A stretch of DNA of 64,000 bases from Thermodesulfobacteriota bacterium (GTDB taxonomy: Bacteria > Desulfobacterota_D > UBA1144 > Nemesobacterales > UBA2774): the NCBI GenBank assembly GCA_035325995.1, contig DAOKYU010000002.1, positions 1 through 64,000 on the forward strand, in the 5' to 3' direction. Positions 7,601 to 16,468 of the stretch are shown one piece after another. Each line of letters opens with the position of its first letter. The stretch's first letter is position 1. The notes beneath the pieces were generated by a model. That model searched no databases. It saw only the letters and a list, made by a program, of their open reading frames with translations, and was not told the origin of the DNA. The position numbers and the translations under genes were made by a program.

Positions 7601-8064
7601 GCTTCCTTCTTTTTCAGATCGTACATCATGACGTAGGCGTCTTCGCCCGTGTCGGAATAGTATTTCCGCCTCGTGTGAATGGTGCGGAACCCGAGCTTTT
7701 CGTAGAGCGTCCTCGCGCCGAGGTTCGACACCCTGACTTCGAGAATGGCTATGTTGAGCCCTTTGGCGGCCGCCTTGCCGAGGCAGCTCCGCATGATCTT
7801 TTCGCCGAGCCCCATGTTCCTGAAGTCCGGGTGCACCGCTATGTTCAGGATGTGTATTTCGTCGAGGACCGTCCACGTGAAGATGTACCCGACGACCATG
7901 CCGCCGAACCTGAGGACCTCGTTGTAGTATTTGCCCGAGAGTATCTCCCTTTCCAGCACTCGCCTCGGCCAGGGCGTGGGGAAGCTCACGTTCTCGATGG
8001 CCACGATGCCGTCGAGGTCGCTTAATTTCGTGCTGCCGAGCTCGTAGCCGGGGGCCTTTTCCAT
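7597..8064 (-). CDS. rimI: Ribosomal protein S18-alanine N-acetyltransferase
   Basis: 155 residues, a GNAT acetyltransferase. Typical elements are FPTPWPRRVLEREI near the N-terminus, the acetyl-CoA loop around HPDFRNMGLGEKIM (R-x-x-G-x-G/A-like), and EVRVSNLGARTLYEKLGF near the C-terminus. RimI acetylates the N-terminal alanine of ribosomal protein S18. It converges on the prenyl synthase gene with a 4-base overlap and lies upstream of the mutase genes in the same direction. Confidence 0.88.
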   Translation of the reverse strand: MEKAPGYELGSTKLSDLDGIVAIENVSFPTPWPRRVLEREILSGKYYNEVLRFGGMVVGYIFTWTVLDEIHILNIAVHPDFRNMGLGEKIMRSCLGKAAAKGLNIAILEVRVSNLGARTLYEKLGFRTIHTRRKYYSDTGEDAYVMMYDLKKKEA

Positions 8065-8143
8065 ACTAATATTGTTTCAGACGGCGGGGCCGATGTCTAT
8101 ACGGGATTGATTAAGACCGGCACGCCGGTTCGTGTGTTTCGGG

Positions 8144-10285
8144 TCAGCTCCCCGGGCTCATCCCCCCTATGAGGATGCCGAGTATCTCCTGCGCGGCGAC
8201 GGATATCACCGTGCCCGGCCCGAAGACGGCCGTGACGCCGGATTCGTAGAGAAATTCGTAGTCCTGCTTCGGTATGACGCCGCCGACTACCACCATTATG
8301 TCGCCCCGGCCGAGCTTCCTGAGCTCGCTTATTAGCCCGGGGACGAGGGTTTTGTGCCCTGCCGCGAGGCTCGACACGCCGACTACGTGGACGTCGTTCT
8401 CGACGGCCTGGCGCGCGGCTTCGAGCGGGGTCTGGAACAGCGCGCCGATATCGACGTCGAAGCCTAAATCGGCGAAGCTCGTCGCGATTATCTTCGCGCC
8501 CCTGTCGTGGCCGTCCTGCCCCATCTTGGCGACGAGTATCCTGGGCCTACGTCCCGCCTTCTTCGCGAACCTGTCCGACATCTCGCGCGCCTTCCGGAAT
8601 TCCCTGTCCTGGGACATCTCGCCGGAGTAGACGCCGGATATCGAGCGTATGACGGCGACGTAGCGCCCGAAGACCTTCTCGCAGGCGTCGGATATCTCGC
8701 CCAGGGTGGCGCGCTTGCGCGCGGCGTCCACGGCGAGCTCAAGGAGATTTCCGTCGCCCGTTTCGGCGCACCTGGTTATGGCTTCGAGGGCGAGCCTTAC
8801 GGCCTTCGCGTCGCGCTCCTTCTTCAGCTTCTTGAGGCGCTCGATCTGCGCCTTACGGACGAGCGTGTTGTCCACTTCGAGTATTTCTATGTCGGAATCC
8901 TGACCGGACTGGAATCTGTTGACACCGACGATGACGTCCTGCCCCGAGTCTATCCTCGCCTGCTTCCTCGCGGCGGCCTCTTCGATACGCATCTTCGGGA
9001 GGCCGGTCTCTATGGCCCTGGCCATGCCGCCGAGGGACTCTATCTCCTCGATGTGCGCCCAGGCGCGGCGGGCTATCTCGCCCGTCAGATACTCGACGTA
9101 GTAAGAGCCCGCCCAGGGGTCTATCGACTTGCAGACGTTCGTCTCTTCCTGGAGATATATCTGCGTGTTCCTCGCTATGCGCGCCGAGAAGTCCGTCGGC
9201 AGAGCTATCGCCTCGTCGAGGGCGTTCGTGTGGAGGGACTGCGTGCCTCCCAAGACGGCGGCGAGGGCCTCGACGCACGTCCTTACCGCGTTATTGAAAG
9301 GGTCCTGCTCGGTGAGGCTCCAGCCCGACGTCTGGCAGTGCGTCCTGAGCGCCATCGATTTCGGGTTCTCCGGGCCGAATCTTTTTATGAGCTTCGCCCA
9401 GAGCATCCTCGCGGCGCGCATCTTGGCAATCTCCATGAAGTGGTTCATGCCGATGCCCCAGAAGAACGAGATGCGGGGCGCGAAGTCGTCTATCTTCATC
9501 CCTGCGCTTATGCCGGCGCGGACGTATTCGAGGCCGTCGGCGAGCGTGTAGGCGAGCTCGATGTCGGACGACGCCCCGGCCTCTTCCATGTGGTAGCCGC
9601 TGACGCTGATGGAGTTGAATTTCGGCATGTTCCCGGCCGTGTACTTGAATATGTCGGCGATGATCCGCATGGAAGGCGCGGGGGGGTAGATGTACGTATT
9701 CCGCACCATGAATTCCTTGAGTATGTCGTTCTGTATGGTGCCGCTGAGATCGGCGTGCCTGACGCCCTGCTCCTCGCCCGCGACGATGTAAAAGGCGAGG
9801 ACGGGCAGCACCGCGCCGTTCATGGTCATCGATACGGAAATCTCTTCGAGCGGGATCCTGTCGAAGAGTATCTTCATATCGAGTATGGAGTCTATCGCGA
9901 CTCCCGCCTTGCCGACGTCGCCCACTACCCTCTCGTGGTCGGAGTCGTATCCCCTGTGCGTCGGGAGGTCGAAAGCCACGGAAAGCCCCTTCTGTCCCGC
10001 GGCGAGGTTCCGCCTGTAAAACGCGTTCGATTCCTCGGCCGTCGAGAACCCGGCGTACTGGCGTATGGTCCACGGGCGCGTCGTGTACATGGACGCGTAC
10101 GGGCCGCGGAGATAGGGCGCGATGCCGGCGGCGTAGTGGAGGTGCTCCATTCCGAGGAGGTCCTTTTCGGTGTAGACGTCGCCGACCGGAATCTCCTCGG
10201 GGGTCATCCAGTCGCGGTTCGAATCGGTGGATTTCCCGCTGCCGTTTTTCTTCCTGTAATCGATGCCTGTAAAGTCGGGTTTCAA
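8144..10285 (-). CDS. mcmA: Methylmalonyl-CoA mutase, large (catalytic) subunit
   Basis: 713 residues. The N-terminal TIM barrel carries RPWTIRQYAGFSTAEESNAFYR, typical of the substrate-binding face. The C-terminal cobalamin-binding domain has the intact D-x-H-x-x-G signature in GQDGHDRGAKIIA, plus the downstream SLA and GG motifs. With the small subunit it interconverts (R)-methylmalonyl-CoA and succinyl-CoA using adenosylcobalamin, in propionate breakdown or synthesis. The start overlaps the stop of the upstream small-subunit gene by 4 bases, so the two are translationally coupled. No epimerase or MeaB chaperone gene lies in the window. Confidence 0.96.
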   Translation of the reverse strand: MKPDFTGIDYRKKNGSGKSTDSNRDWMTPEEIPVGDVYTEKDLLGMEHLHYAAGIAPYLRGPYASMYTTRPWTIRQYAGFSTAEESNAFYRRNLAAGQKGLSVAFDLPTHRGYDSDHERVVGDVGKAGVAIDSILDMKILFDRIPLEEISVSMTMNGAVLPVLAFYIVAGEEQGVRHADLSGTIQNDILKEFMVRNTYIYPPAPSMRIIADIFKYTAGNMPKFNSISVSGYHMEEAGASSDIELAYTLADGLEYVRAGISAGMKIDDFAPRISFFWGIGMNHFMEIAKMRAARMLWAKLIKRFGPENPKSMALRTHCQTSGWSLTEQDPFNNAVRTCVEALAAVLGGTQSLHTNALDEAIALPTDFSARIARNTQIYLQEETNVCKSIDPWAGSYYVEYLTGEIARRAWAHIEEIESLGGMARAIETGLPKMRIEEAAARKQARIDSGQDVIVGVNRFQSGQDSDIEILEVDNTLVRKAQIERLKKLKKERDAKAVRLALEAITRCAETGDGNLLELAVDAARKRATLGEISDACEKVFGRYVAVIRSISGVYSGEMSQDREFRKAREMSDRFAKKAGRRPRILVAKMGQDGHDRGAKIIATSFADLGFDVDIGALFQTPLEAARQAVENDVHVVGVSSLAAGHKTLVPGLISELRKLGRGDIMVVVGGVIPKQDYEFLYESGVTAVFGPGTVISVAAQEILGILIGGMSPGS

Positions 10286-12300
10286 GACCTGTCACCTCTC
10301 ACCGAATCTATTCCCGAAATCCGCTGGAATTTTTCGAGGGCTTCGGCGGCGTTAGAGTGCGCGTGAATGAAATCGTCTACGCCCGCCGCTCTCAGCTCTT
10401 CTATATGTTCTTTAGGATTTCCGGCGACGACGATATACGCGTCCGAATTACCGTCCTTTATAAGTTTGCAGATTTCAGGGGCGAGCTCCGGGTATTCCTT
10501 GTCGGAGCTGCAAATGACGATTATGCGCGCGCCGCTCCTGAGGGCGTCTTCCGCGCTGCTCTCTACAGTCTCGTGCGGCTCGCCCTCCACCACCCTGAAC
10601 CCGGCGCATCCGAAGAAGTTGGTCGAGAATGTCGCCCGAGCGTTACGCATCGATACGCTCCCGATCGGGAGGAGATACACCGCCGGGGTCTCGCCCGTCT
10701 TCTTCGCGTGCTCGATCGTCTTCAGACGTAGCGACTCGAAAGCCGCCGCACCCCTGTAGGGCGTGAGAGGCGGGGCTACAGGCTCGGAGTCCCCTTCGGG
10801 CACTGCGTCGCCGAGTGTCGCTCCCTTTTTCGAGAGGCGCTCCTTCAACTTTGCGACGGACGAGAACGGCCCGCCCGGTTTCTTTCCGCGTTTGAGAGCG
10901 GTTTCGGAAACGGGGCCTGAAATGTCGGGCTCCTTTTCCGTCGTGTTAGGGTACTGGTTCACGCCGACGAAGACGTCGGCCCTCGCCGCAATGCGTGCGT
11001 CCCTTTCGGCCCTCGTCTTCGAAATGCGCTCCTGTATGAATCCGTTCTTGAAGGCCGCTACGAAGCCGTCCTGCTTCTCGACTTCGAGGAATAACTCGAG
11101 TGACGCCCCGGCTATCGAGTCCGTGAGCCTTTCTATATAATACGAGCCCGAAGCCGGGTCCCTGACGCGGTCGAGGTAGGATTCGTGCTTCAAGATGAGC
11201 TGTGTGTTCCGCGCCATGCGGAGGGTGAACCCGTCCGGCTGCTTGTACGCCGAGTCGAGCGGGAGGACGCTCACCGCCTCGCCGCCTCCTATGGACGCGG
11301 CCATGGCCTCGACCGTCCCTCGCAGCAGGTTCACGTAGGGATCGAAGACCGTCTTGTTCCACGAAGACGTGCGGGCCTCCAGCTTCATTTTCTTCGACTC
11401 CTCGCGCGCGGGCCCGTACCTGTCCATAATCTCGGCCCAGAGTAGCCTCGCCGCCCTCAGCTTCGCTATCTCCATGAAGTAGTTCGAGCCGACGGAGAAG
11501 GAGAACTTCGTCTGCGCCGCTATCGTGTCGGGGGAAAGGCCCCCGGACGTGAGGCGGCTCATGTATTCGACGCCGGACGCGAGGGTGAACGCGAGCTCCT
11601 CGACGGCCGAAGCGCCGGAGTCGTGAAAGACGCTCCCGTTAACGAGTATCGATTTGAGGTGCGCCGCGTGCTCCGCGAGATACGAGACAAGGATTCCGAG
11701 CTCTTTGAAAGATTCGTCTTCGCCGCCCGGGAAGCGCCCCGTCAGCGCGAAGCGTCCCAGAATGTCGGCCTCGATGGAGCCCGCGAGCTTCGAGATATCA
11801 GCGCCGCGCTTTTCGGCTTCGATGAGGAATAGCGCGAGTATGGCCGCCGCGCCGTCTCCGGCCCTGAAGTTGACGGCCACCTCTTCGAGCGGAATTTTCT
11901 TCAGGAGCTTCGTCATGTCCGAAGCCGTCCGGAGGGGGATGCCGTATATCGCGCCGCCCCTGACGTCGCAAATGAAAGTCAGCGAGTCGGCACCGTTTTC
12001 TATGGCGTCGAGCGCCAGCTTGTTGGCCTCGGCAGGGGATGGGGCCGTGACGAGCTCGTCTATCCGCCAGGGGTTCCTGCCGCCTGCCGCGCCCCTGACG
12101 TAGGGGAATTCGCCGGGCAGGGCGCCCGTCAGGTATTCGAGGCCGTCCATGTCCTCCGCGGTGTAAAAGGGCTTTACAGTGAAGCCCTCGTACGGCTTCC
12201 AGTCGAGGACGGAGACGTCCTTCCCCTTGAGGTCTTTCGTGATTTCCTTTTCCCAGTCCGAGGGGCTGACGGGCGGAAACTCTTCGAACAGCTTTTTCAT
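10282..12300 (-). CDS. mcmB: Methylmalonyl-CoA mutase, small subunit
   Basis: 672 residues. It has the same barrel plus flavodoxin-like layout as the large subunit, but the cobalamin domain has lost the D-x-H-x-x-G signature: the equivalent region reads NFFGCAGFRVVEG. This is the normal state of the non-catalytic subunit of the heterodimeric enzyme. N-terminal MKKLFEEFPPVSPSDWEKEI is typical. It is first in the operon, with the large-subunit gene overlapping its end. The region upstream is shared with the divergent iron-permease gene. Confidence 0.93.
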   Translation of the reverse strand: MKKLFEEFPPVSPSDWEKEITKDLKGKDVSVLDWKPYEGFTVKPFYTAEDMDGLEYLTGALPGEFPYVRGAAGGRNPWRIDELVTAPSPAEANKLALDAIENGADSLTFICDVRGGAIYGIPLRTASDMTKLLKKIPLEEVAVNFRAGDGAAAILALFLIEAEKRGADISKLAGSIEADILGRFALTGRFPGGEDESFKELGILVSYLAEHAAHLKSILVNGSVFHDSGASAVEELAFTLASGVEYMSRLTSGGLSPDTIAAQTKFSFSVGSNYFMEIAKLRAARLLWAEIMDRYGPAREESKKMKLEARTSSWNKTVFDPYVNLLRGTVEAMAASIGGGEAVSVLPLDSAYKQPDGFTLRMARNTQLILKHESYLDRVRDPASGSYYIERLTDSIAGASLELFLEVEKQDGFVAAFKNGFIQERISKTRAERDARIAARADVFVGVNQYPNTTEKEPDISGPVSETALKRGKKPGGPFSSVAKLKERLSKKGATLGDAVPEGDSEPVAPPLTPYRGAAAFESLRLKTIEHAKKTGETPAVYLLPIGSVSMRNARATFSTNFFGCAGFRVVEGEPHETVESSAEDALRSGARIIVICSSDKEYPELAPEICKLIKDGNSDAYIVVAGNPKEHIEELRAAGVDDFIHAHSNAAEALEKFQRISGIDSVRGDRS

Positions 12301-12410
12301 AGCGTCTTCTTTTCCATATATTAATTTTTATTGAATACCGTTATTTATGATTATCACCCACGGGACTCAATAATAATAATTAAAACTCGGGTCCATGCAA
12401 CCCGGCCTTC

Positions 12411-12438
12411 TTGACACCATAGGGTTATGCGGTAATCT
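12411..12438 (+). promoter_or_regulatory. Candidate promoter of the iron permease gene
   Basis: A perfect TTGACA (12411-12416) and TAATCT (12433-12438) lie 16 bases apart, upstream of the cytochrome-FTR1 gene. The candidate Fur box lies just downstream of the predicted start point. Confidence 0.4.
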
Positions 12439-12455
12439 TTAAAATTCCGCCCAAT

Positions 12456-12470
12456 TGATATTCATTTTCA
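12456..12470 (+). promoter_or_regulatory. Candidate Fur box
   Basis: TGATATTCATTTTCA matches the 7-1-7 Fur core TGATAATnATTATCA at 12 of 14 defined positions. It sits about 80 bases before the start of an iron permease gene and just after a predicted promoter, where a repressor would block transcription when iron is plentiful. Confidence 0.5.
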
Positions 12471-12548
12471 ACTTCCCGGCGGGCCTTTTTTATGGGATTT
12501 ACGGAGAATGAAGGCCTCCGGCGCGAGCACGAAATCGAGAGGGGTTAG

Positions 12549-14699
12549 ATGAGAAAAACTGCTATAATATCCGTGGCCGCAGTCCTGCTGCTCCTTGTTT
12601 TCGCCCTGCCTTCGTACTCCTCCCCGCCCGAAGCCAAGAGGATACTCTCGCTCGTCGATTACATCGGGGGCGATTACCGTAACGCCGTAAGCGGCGGCGA
12701 GATAATAAACGGCGACGAATACAGAGAGATGCTCGAGTTCTCGTCCGAGGTGGGCGGGCTCTTCTCGGACATGGAGAAGGAGGGCGGGGACAGCGCCGGG
12801 CTCGGGCCCGACCTCGCCAGGCTGAGCGGCCTTATCAAGGACAAGGCCGACCCGGCCGAGGTCGAGAGGCTTTCGGCGTCGATAAAGTCGAAGATAATAA
12901 CGGCGTATAATATAGTTCCGCACCCTCCCGAGCCTCCTTCCGTCGCCAACGGGGAGGCCCTTTACGGGGCGCAGTGCTCCCTCTGCCACGGCACGGCCGG
13001 GGCCGGTGACGGCCCTGTGGCAAGCGGGCTCAATCCGGCGCCCGCGAATTTCATCGATCCCGAAGTTTCGTCCGTCCTTTCACCCTTCAAGGTTTACAAC
13101 ACGATGTTTTACGGCATAGCCGGGACGGGGATGCCTTCGTTTCCACAGCTCTCGGACGAGGAAAAATGGGACGTCGCCTTCTACGTGATGTCGCTCGGGT
13201 GGACCGAAGCCGACGTTTCGAAGGGCGAAGCGGCCGCTTCGGGCGTGCCGGCCGACCTGGGGGATTATAAAACCCTCGCCACCCTCTCCAACTCGGAGCT
13301 CGAAGGGAAGATATCGGAGAGCGTGAAGAACCCCGGGGACGCCGCTTTTGTCCTCGCGTACCTGAGAAAGGGGGCCGCCGCCGAGGCCCCTTCGGGCAAG
13401 TCGCCGGTCGCGCTGACGAAGTCGCTCCTCGCGGAGTCGATGGACCTCTACAAAAAGGGGGAGACGGACGCCGCCTACAAGAAGGCGCTCGACGCCTATC
13501 TCGAAGGGTTCGAGAAGGTCGAGACGGACCTCTTCGTCAAGGACAAGGCGCTCGCGACGGGTATAGAGTCGCGGTTCGGCGAGCTGCGCGGCGCGATGAA
13601 ATCCGGTAAGCCCGCGGACGAGGTGCTCGCCCTCGGGAGCGTCATCGACGGCGACCTGACCACCGCGGGGACGGTCCTTACGAGCGGGGATGCGAGCACT
13701 TATATCTCGTTCGTAAACTCTTTCGCGATAATAGTCAGAGAAGGGCTCGAGGCGATTCTCATAATCGCGGCGATAATAGCCTTCATGGGGGCTTCGGGCG
13801 CGACCCGGCAGATAAAGTACATACACTACGGCTGGATACTGGCGCTCGCGGCCGGTCTCGCGACGTGGTTCCTCGCGAGCACGCTCATATCCATCAGCGG
13901 CATGCAGAGGGAGCTCATCGAAGGCATCACCTCCATCGTTGCCGCCGTCGTGCTCTTCTACGTGAGCTATTGGCTCATATCGAAGGTAGACGTGCGCGTA
14001 TGGAAGCACTACATAAAGGGGAAGGTCGAAAGGGCGCTGTCCACGGGGAGCGTCGTAACGCTCGCGAGCGTATCGTTCTTCGCCGTCTACAGGGAAGCCT
14101 TCGAAACGGTCCTCTTCTACCAGGCGCTGTGGCTCCAGGCCGGGAATTCGCGCCACGCCGTCATATGGGGGGCCGTCGCGGGCGCCGCGGTCCTGGTCGT
14201 CCTTTTCTACGTGATATTCAAGCTCGCGCTCAGGATTCCGCTGAAATACTTCTTCTCCTTCACGAGCGTATTCCTTTACCTCCTGGCCTTCATACTCATA
14301 GGCAAGGGCATAAAGGAATTCCAGGAAGCGGGGATCGTCGGCATCACGCCGCTCGGCTTCCTGCCGCAGATAGACGTCCTCGGCTTCTACCCGACGCTGG
14401 AGACGGCGGTCCCGCAGGCGGTGCTGCTCCTGGCGTTTCTCTTCGCCGTCTTCTGGATGTATTCCGTTAACGGGAAGAAGCGCCCGGACGAGGCCGGTAT
14501 CCCGGCCGGCGTCAGGGACATGCGGGCCGCGCTCGGGCAGATGAAGAGCGACCTCGCCGAATGGAAGGGGCGCGAGGACGGGGACGAGCTCGGGAGGAAG
14601 ATAGAGGACGCGATAGCCCGCGTAGGGGACCTCGAAGAGAGGCTCTCGGACCTCGGGAGCTCGGCGTCCTCCCACGCCCACCCGCAGGGGACGAAGTAA
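12549..14699 (+). CDS. Cytochrome c-FTR1 fusion iron permease
   Basis: 716 residues. Residues 1-24 are a signal peptide. A periplasmic region follows with one class I cytochrome c domain: CSLCHG at 143-148 binds heme and a distal methionine is likely in GTGMPSFPQLSDEEKWDVAFYV. A helical spacer comes next, then an FTR1 permease domain from about residue 390 with seven hydrophobic segments. The two iron-binding REXXE motifs are REGLE (near 396) and REAFE (near 515). FTR1 proteins import Fe3+ after oxidation of Fe2+; the attached cytochrome suggests electron removal is built in. The C-terminus (about 640-716) is soluble and charged. AGGGG precedes the ATG. Candidate Fur control lies upstream. 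Confidence 0.9.
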   Translation: MRKTAIISVAAVLLLLVFALPSYSSPPEAKRILSLVDYIGGDYRNAVSGGEIINGDEYREMLEFSSEVGGLFSDMEKEGGDSAGLGPDLARLSGLIKDKADPAEVERLSASIKSKIITAYNIVPHPPEPPSVANGEALYGAQCSLCHGTAGAGDGPVASGLNPAPANFIDPEVSSVLSPFKVYNTMFYGIAGTGMPSFPQLSDEEKWDVAFYVMSLGWTEADVSKGEAAASGVPADLGDYKTLATLSNSELEGKISESVKNPGDAAFVLAYLRKGAAAEAPSGKSPVALTKSLLAESMDLYKKGETDAAYKKALDAYLEGFEKVETDLFVKDKALATGIESRFGELRGAMKSGKPADEVLALGSVIDGDLTTAGTVLTSGDASTYISFVNSFAIIVREGLEAILIIAAIIAFMGASGATRQIKYIHYGWILALAAGLATWFLASTLISISGMQRELIEGITSIVAAVVLFYVSYWLISKVDVRVWKHYIKGKVERALSTGSVVTLASVSFFAVYREAFETVLFYQALWLQAGNSRHAVIWGAVAGAAVLVVLFYVIFKLALRIPLKYFFSFTSVFLYLLAFILIGKGIKEFQEAGIVGITPLGFLPQIDVLGFYPTLETAVPQAVLLLAFLFAVFWMYSVNGKKRPDEAGIPAGVRDMRAALGQMKSDLAEWKGREDGDELGRKIEDAIARVGDLEERLSDLGSSASSHAHPQGTK

Positions 14700-14940
14700 G
14701 GCGGTGGGTACATCATGTTCACATTAACATGACTGGGATAGTCTAAACCTCGCAAAGATTATCACTTTTATCGATGCAAAAAGCTATTGGCTTCTTACCT
14801 TCCCGGAGAGCCAGTAGACCTCTGGAATTTTGGAAAGCCGGTATTATTATATTCGGTACTATTATATATGGATTTGCATGTGGACACCGAAAACCGGATT
14901 TGATAATATGATAATTAGCCGGTTCGGTTGGGAGGCGGTT

Positions 14941-15336
14941 GTGAACCCGAAAAATATCAGACCTAAAATAGTGATCCTGGTAATTTACAAGATAAGTGAT
15001 GGGCATTGGCGGGGATTTTGCAGCCCTTACGATGTATCTTGCAACGGCGCTACGAAAAAGGGAGTACTTGAATCCTTAAAAGAATTGGTCTCTCTCTACG
15101 AAGAGGGATTGGAGCAGTACGGTTATCCAAGGCATTTGAGCATTAAACCGCTATCCGACCCGGAGGATGAGAAGGTGTTGAAAAAAGCCCTTCAGCTTAT
15201 AGCAGAAACAGAAAAAGAAAAACTGACGAAAGACTATTACAAATATCAGGAACAGGAGTGTAATAAGTTTACTATTAAAAATCAGGAACACAGTCTTTCA
15301 GGATACTACTACCATCAACAACCTGCAGCAGGCTAG
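14941..15336 (+). CDS. HicB-like antitoxin domain protein
   Basis: 131 residues from GTG 14941, chosen because GGGAGG lies 5 bases before it and the HicB-like strand begins at once; the frame is open upstream to 14830. Residues 9-55 (IVILVIYKISDGHWRGFCSP and the following TKKGVLESLKELVSLYEEGLE) match the RNase H-like HicB fold: a beta-sheet then a helix beginning at a conserved T. The tail is rich in K, E, Q and Y. HicB proteins neutralise and repress HicA mRNA interferases. No intact hicA lies next to it, but a split 73-codon frame starting 39 bases downstream may be its partner. The region is AT-rich. Confidence 0.6.
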   Translation: MNPKNIRPKIVILVIYKISDGHWRGFCSPYDVSCNGATKKGVLESLKELVSLYEEGLEQYGYPRHLSIKPLSDPEDEKVLKKALQLIAETEKEKLTKDYYKYQEQECNKFTIKNQEHSLSGYYYHQQPAAG

Positions 15337-15375
15337 GATTGCCCAAGCAAACCCAAATAGAGTTTAAAGTCGTAG

Positions 15376-15470
15376 TTTAAGTGTATTAGAAAGTGCGCCG
15401 CCGAGAAGTTCGCCAAGTTTAAAATAATTGAGAAAAGCGGGTCCGTTATTCGGTTTGAATTGTTTGAAAA
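15376..15470 (+). pseudogene. 5' part of a small gene split by the IS1595-type element
   Basis: This frame (open from after the stop at 15373) runs into the transposon. Deleting 15471-18587 joins it in frame to 18588-18714, giving 73 codons plus stop. The rejoined protein contains KIIEKSGSVIRFELFEN followed by MHRSKYIYTDDLKK, which recalls the GSH-x-x-F and P-x-H ... L-K-K-I-L pattern of HicA, although the usual histidine after GS is V. Its position right after a HicB-like gene supports that reading. No ATG, GTG or TTG start is visible upstream of the insertion in this frame, so the 5' end may also have decayed. Confidence 0.5.
15463..15470 (+). repeat. Target-site duplication, left copy
   Basis: TTTGAAAA directly precedes the left terminal inverted repeat; the identical 8 bases follow the right repeat at 18580-18587. 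Eight bases is the duplication length known for IS1595-family elements. Confidence 0.92.
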
Positions 15471-15493
15471 GGGAATTATATACTTGACACACA
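15471..15493 (+). repeat. Left terminal inverted repeat of the element
   Basis: A 23-base sequence beginning GGGAATTATATACTTGACA, identical to the reverse complement of 18557-18579. The two ends diverge at the 24th base (C on the left, T on the right). The repeat contains the -35 hexamer TTGACA of the transposase promoter. Confidence 0.95.
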
Positions 15494-15511
15494 CAAATAA
15501 CGTGTTAGAAT
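15484..15511 (+). promoter_or_regulatory. Transposase promoter starting in the left inverted repeat
   Basis: TTGACA (15484-15489, inside the terminal repeat) and TAGAAT (15506-15511) are 16 bases apart. The expected start point is at or next to the transposase ATG (15518), so the messenger may be leaderless; no ribosome-binding site is seen. A second -10-like TATAAT at 15511-15516 would be too close to the ATG. Confidence 0.6.
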
Positions 15512-15517
15512 ATAATT

Positions 15518-16468
15518 ATGAACAAACCAAGAAAGCAAGTCAACGCGCCGCAACCCAGTTCTTTTGAATTTTTCGAGCGATTCCCCGACGAGGACTCGGC
15601 GAGAGAATACGTAGAGTCGGCAAGGTGGCCCAATGGAATTATCTGCATACACTGTGGCCATGATGAAGTTTATAAAATCCGCAAAGGAAAGCTATATACT
15701 TGCAAATCATGCAGAAAGCAGTTTACAATAAGAACAGGCACAGTAATGGAGGATTCTCATATTGCCATTCGCAAATGGTTATATGCGATGTATCTCGTTA
15801 GTACCGCCCGAAAAGGAATATCCTCAATACAGTTATCGAAAGAGCTTGGCATCACCCAGAAATCAGCTTGGTTTATGCTTCACAGAATACGAGAGGCTTG
15901 TCATATGGATGGACAAATTAGCGGCGTAGTCGAAGCGGATGAGACTTATATCGGCGGCAAAGAAAAAAACCGTCATAAGAACAAAAAGCTTGGTTTGGGA
16001 CGTGGCCCGGTAGGTAAAACCGCCGTATTTGGAACGTGTAGCCGCGATGGAGAAGTGAGAGCTATGGTTATCGAGGACACCGAGGGCGAAACGATTCAAA
16101 CTGCTTTATCAAAAAACGTCGCGCAAGGCTCGAAGCTGTACACGGATGAACATAGATCGTATAAAACGGTTAATGGTTATCGGCATGAATCTTTAAATCA
16201 CAACATTGGCGAGTACGTCCGTGGGGAAGTTCATACTAACACCGTAGAAAGCATGTGGGCTCTAATAAAGCGCGGGCATTATGGAACCTTCCACCAGTGG
16301 AGCAAGAAACATTTAAATAGGTATATCGACGAATTTTGTTTTCGCCTGAACACAAGGGGCCTTCCCGCTTTTGATAGGAAGCCCGGAAATTGCGGCATAA
16401 CGTTCTCTAGGGCACTCGTGGTAGGCATGGAGGGGCGTAGGCTGAAATACAAGGACTTAATACAATGA
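15518..16468 (+). CDS. IS1595-family (ISXO2-like) transposase
   Basis: 316 residues. The N-terminal zinc ribbon has C43-x2-C46 and C62-x2-C65 (ICIHCGHDEV ... TCKSCRKQF). A helix-turn-helix follows (ISSIQLSKELGITQKSAWFML), then an RNase H-like catalytic core with D141 (VVEADETYIGG), D210 (LYTDEHRSY) and E244 (NTVESMWALIKRG). The C-terminal HLNRYIDEFCFRLNTR is a family hallmark. It acts on the 23-bp ends of this element. The stop overlaps the methyltransferase ATG (ATGA), so cargo translation is coupled to that of the transposase. Confidence 0.95.
   Translation: MNKPRKQVNAPQPSSFEFFERFPDEDSAREYVESARWPNGIICIHCGHDEVYKIRKGKLYTCKSCRKQFTIRTGTVMEDSHIAIRKWLYAMYLVSTARKGISSIQLSKELGITQKSAWFMLHRIREACHMDGQISGVVEADETYIGGKEKNRHKNKKLGLGRGPVGKTAVFGTCSRDGEVRAMVIEDTEGETIQTALSKNVAQGSKLYTDEHRSYKTVNGYRHESLNHNIGEYVRGEVHTNTVESMWALIKRGHYGTFHQWSKKHLNRYIDEFCFRLNTRGLPAFDRKPGNCGITFSRALVVGMEGRRLKYKDLIQ

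Noticed and set aside
12301..12410. A cobalamin riboswitch ahead of the mutase operon
   Set aside because: The B12-box and its usual stems are not found in the short AT-rich leader.
12473..12490. A terminator-like CCCGGCGGG plus T run in the iron permease leader
   Set aside because: The stem would have only about three base pairs; not a credible terminator.
14774..14911. A 45-codon ORF with one hydrophobic segment before the HicB-like gene
   Set aside because: No ribosome-binding site, no family likeness and a low-complexity AT-rich context; too weak to call.
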